A stretch of DNA of 18,019 nucleotides from NCBI GenBank assembly GCA_041917975.1, contig JAYRWN010000020.1, positions 1-18,019 on the forward strand, read 5' to 3'. The notes beneath the pieces are model-generated. The model worked only from the letters and a program-made list of their open reading frames with translations, made no database searches and was not told the origin of the DNA. Below are positions 16,498 to 18,019 of this stretch, one piece after another. The translations under genes and the position numbers were made by a program. Position 1 is the stretch's first letter. Each line of letters opens with the position of its first letter. The stretch comes from JAYRWN01 sp041917975. Its GTDB lineage: Bacteria > Bacteroidota > Bacteroidia > Chitinophagales > Saprospiraceae.

Positions 16498-16818
16498 ATC
16501 AAAAAAAAAAAACTCCAGTCAAGTATTTATAAAAATATTTTATGTTAAAGTTTAAAACGTCCTTTTTTTCGTTTACATTAAACGCATACTTCTATTGATC
16601 TGAAAACAACAACCAAAGATGCTCCATCTGCCTATGAACATGAACAGACCCGACCTGAAGTCGGCAATATTCTACATCATTTTGTATTCAGGCTATGCCG
16701 AATTATTTCGGGCCTCTGCATCGTTTATCCATTCTTAGGTTAAACTGGAAGCATCAAAAAAATAGCTCATTAATATCAATACCTCACTTCCAAAAATAAC
16801 CCTAATAAACCAATCATC
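16498..16818. other. Divergent intergenic region with inverted repeats
   Basis: The stretch has no convincing gene. It must drive the GLPGLI gene to the left and the 137-residue gene to the right, but no strong promoter motif stands out. It contains a 12-base A run next to array 3. Two short hairpins lie at 16650-16664 (CCGAC/GTCGG) and 16698-16711 (CCGAA/TTCGG). Confidence 0.5.
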
Positions 16819-17232
16819 ATGAAATTTAATCTCAACTTTTACCACCCCCTAAAACCTGAAACCGTTGAACTGGGAGTATTTCCCTCTGATCAAATTATTA
16901 ATCAATTTGAAAAGATAGCCTGGAATGATTATCTGCAAGAAGTACATGCGGCGAAAATAGATGACATCTATCATTACCCTTCTTTGGAAATTGTGCATAA
17001 GGAAAGTAAAAAAGCACTGGTTATTTCCGTGGTCGGAGATCCTGGAGATTATGATTTTAATATTTCCTTCAAACGCCCTAAAATAAAAAAATCCTTATGG
17101 GGACTAAATAACCAAATAAATGAAAATTATCTGACCACCATCAATGCACAAACCAACCAGGATGTTTTGAAATGTATTCAAGCCTTCTTAAGCCATGATG
17201 AGGACTACTTAGAAAAAAAGGTTGGAATTTGA
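16819..17232 (+). CDS. Uncharacterised 137-residue cytoplasmic protein
   Basis: I do not recognise this protein. It has no signal peptide, membrane segment or cysteine-rich motif and looks like a small soluble alpha/beta protein. Segments include KIAWNDYLQEVHAAKIDD, YPSLEIVHKESKKALVISVV and a basic stretch FKRPKIKKSLWGLNNQ around residues 89-104. Its sequence looks A/T-richer than that of the neighbouring enzymes. The start follows an AT-rich leader, and octamer array 4 begins 2 bp after its TGA stop. It stands alone on the plus strand between two minus-strand units. A plain cytoplasmic protein among exported ones makes it an outlier here. Confidence 0.7.
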   Translation: MKFNLNFYHPLKPETVELGVFPSDQIINQFEKIAWNDYLQEVHAAKIDDIYHYPSLEIVHKESKKALVISVVGDPGDYDFNISFKRPKIKKSLWGLNNQINENYLTTINAQTNQDVLKCIQAFLSHDEDYLEKKVGI

Positions 17233-17234
17233 TC

Positions 17235-17404
17235 TACCAATACGCCAATACGCTAACACGCCAAAGTGCCATAAACGCCAATACGCTAATACGCCAATAT
17301 GCCAACACGCTAAACACGCCAATGCGCCAATGCGCCAAAGTGCTAAGACGCCAATACGCTAACACGCCAATGCGCCCTCACGCTAACGCGCTAACGCGCC
17401 ATCA
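17235..17404 (+). repeat. Octamer tandem array 4, 21 units
   Basis: Twenty-one units with two 9-bp exceptions (TGCCATAAA, CGCTAAACA) run from 17235 to 17404. The array fills the gap between the convergent 137-residue gene and the rhamnosidase gene. It also overlaps the last codons of the latter: the TAG stop (17391-17393) and the C-terminal Met-Ala-Arg lie within array units. Confidence 0.95.
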
Positions 17405-18019
17405 CCGTCTGAAATGTATATTCTCCGGAACCCACTTTCAAGACCCAATAACCGTCAACATTATTTATGGATAAATACTCCGCTTGCTGACTAGTGATGG
17501 GTTTTCCGCCTTCCGAAATCGTACTTTGCTGACTGGCCGGCACCCAGATATGTGCAGTGGTGTTAGAAGGAATGGAAACATGCAGGGTAAATTGATCACC
17601 ATTAATTTCCCATTCGCTACGGATTAACCCATGTATAGAACGGAAACTTCCTTTGGCCCAGGTTAAGTCTCCCGCCGGTTGCGGTTTAATCATGATTTCT
17701 TTAAATCCCGGGGCAGCGGCATTGATCCCTAACAGCGACCGGTAAAACCATTCGTCAATAGAGCCGAACATGGGATGGTTTTGGGACGGTGCATTGTCAG
17801 GGTAACGCCAGGTTTCCCATAACGTGGTAGCTCCTTGATCAAGCATGTGTCCCCAGCCGGGAAAATCGCGCTGGTTGGCTATCCGATAGGCTATTTCTGT
17901 CTGTTCATTTTCACGCAACACATCGAACATAAATTTTACTCCAAAAATACCGGCAGAAACATGATGTTGATGACGCGTAAATTCCCCCATCAATTGCTCC
18001 ATCGTTTTTTCTTTTTCAG
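17391..18019 (-). CDS. GH78 alpha-L-rhamnosidase, C-terminal part (N-terminus outside window)
   Basis: The frame stays open to the window edge, so only about 209 C-terminal residues of a protein that usually exceeds 800 are visible. The end of the (alpha/alpha)6 catalytic domain is clear: HQHHVSAGIFGVKFM, FPGWGHMLDQGATTLWETW, then NHPMFGSIDEWFYRSLLGI. The Glu of ATTLWE matches the catalytic base position of characterised GH78 enzymes. It is followed by the C-terminal beta-sandwich (from IMIKPQPAGDLTWAKG). The enzyme removes terminal L-rhamnose from plant or microbial glycans. The final residues (Met-Ala-Arg) and the stop codon are encoded by octamer array 4, suggesting that the array has replaced the original end of the gene. 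Confidence 0.93.
   Translation of the reverse strand, partial: EKEKTMEQLMGEFTRHQHHVSAGIFGVKFMFDVLRENEQTEIAYRIANQRDFPGWGHMLDQGATTLWETWRYPDNAPSQNHPMFGSIDEWFYRSLLGINAAAPGFKEIMIKPQPAGDLTWAKGSFRSIHGLIRSEWEINGDQFTLHVSIPSNTTAHIWVPASQQSTISEGGKPITSQQAEYLSINNVDGYWVLKVGSGEYTFQTVMAR

Noticed and set aside
12372..17404. CRISPR array
   Set aside because: Units are contiguous 8-mers with no spacers and no long conserved repeat, and no cas gene is present.
17229..17474. Plus-strand 81-codon open frame
   Set aside because: It is mostly array 4 in another frame and then runs antisense into the rhamnosidase gene.

Overview
The window looks like chromosomal DNA of a Bacteroidetes bacterium, perhaps Saprospiraceae or a relative (family level is a guess). 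The signs are TonB-dependent outer-membrane receptors with carboxypeptidase-like N-terminal domains, a GLPGLI-family protein, a DUF1080 protein, S9 and GH78 enzymes, A-rich stretches before start codons instead of Shine-Dalgarno sites, and a TAnnTTTG-type promoter. Almost every gene encodes an exported, outer-membrane or membrane protein. No RNA gene, transposase, phage gene or CRISPR was seen.

Layout. (1) 1-4067, minus strand: a beta-helix lipoprotein, an overlapping diheme c-type cytochrome, then a TonB-dependent receptor cut by the window edge. The first two match the TIGR03805/TIGR03806 pair, whose function is not established. (2) 4399-7007, minus: ammonium transporter Amt followed by a beta-barrel porin, with a two-tier inverted repeat between them and a strong hairpin after the porin. 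(3) 7344-12368, plus: a tight three-gene operon of S9 peptidase, Tat-exported PhoX-like protein and DUF1080 protein. (4) 12735-16440, minus: a GLPGLI protein followed by an 878-residue outer-membrane receptor-like barrel. (5) 16819-17232, plus: an unrecognised 137-residue protein. (6) 17391-18019, minus: the C-terminal end of a GH78 alpha-L-rhamnosidase.

The most striking feature is a degenerate 8-bp tandem repeat, consensus CGCYAANR. It fills the gaps between genes in the right third of the window as four blocks of 46, 26, 5 and 21 units. All blocks have the same orientation whatever the direction of the neighbouring genes, they abut the reading frames to within a few bases, and they supply the TAG stop codon of two genes. 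The left 12.3 kb has none. The arrays explain several small, low-complexity phantom reading frames. Their C-rich, G-poor plus-strand transcripts could act as Rho-loading sites, but that is inference.

The leading candidates for an undescribed system are the octamer arrays and the cytochrome/beta-helix/TonB operon.
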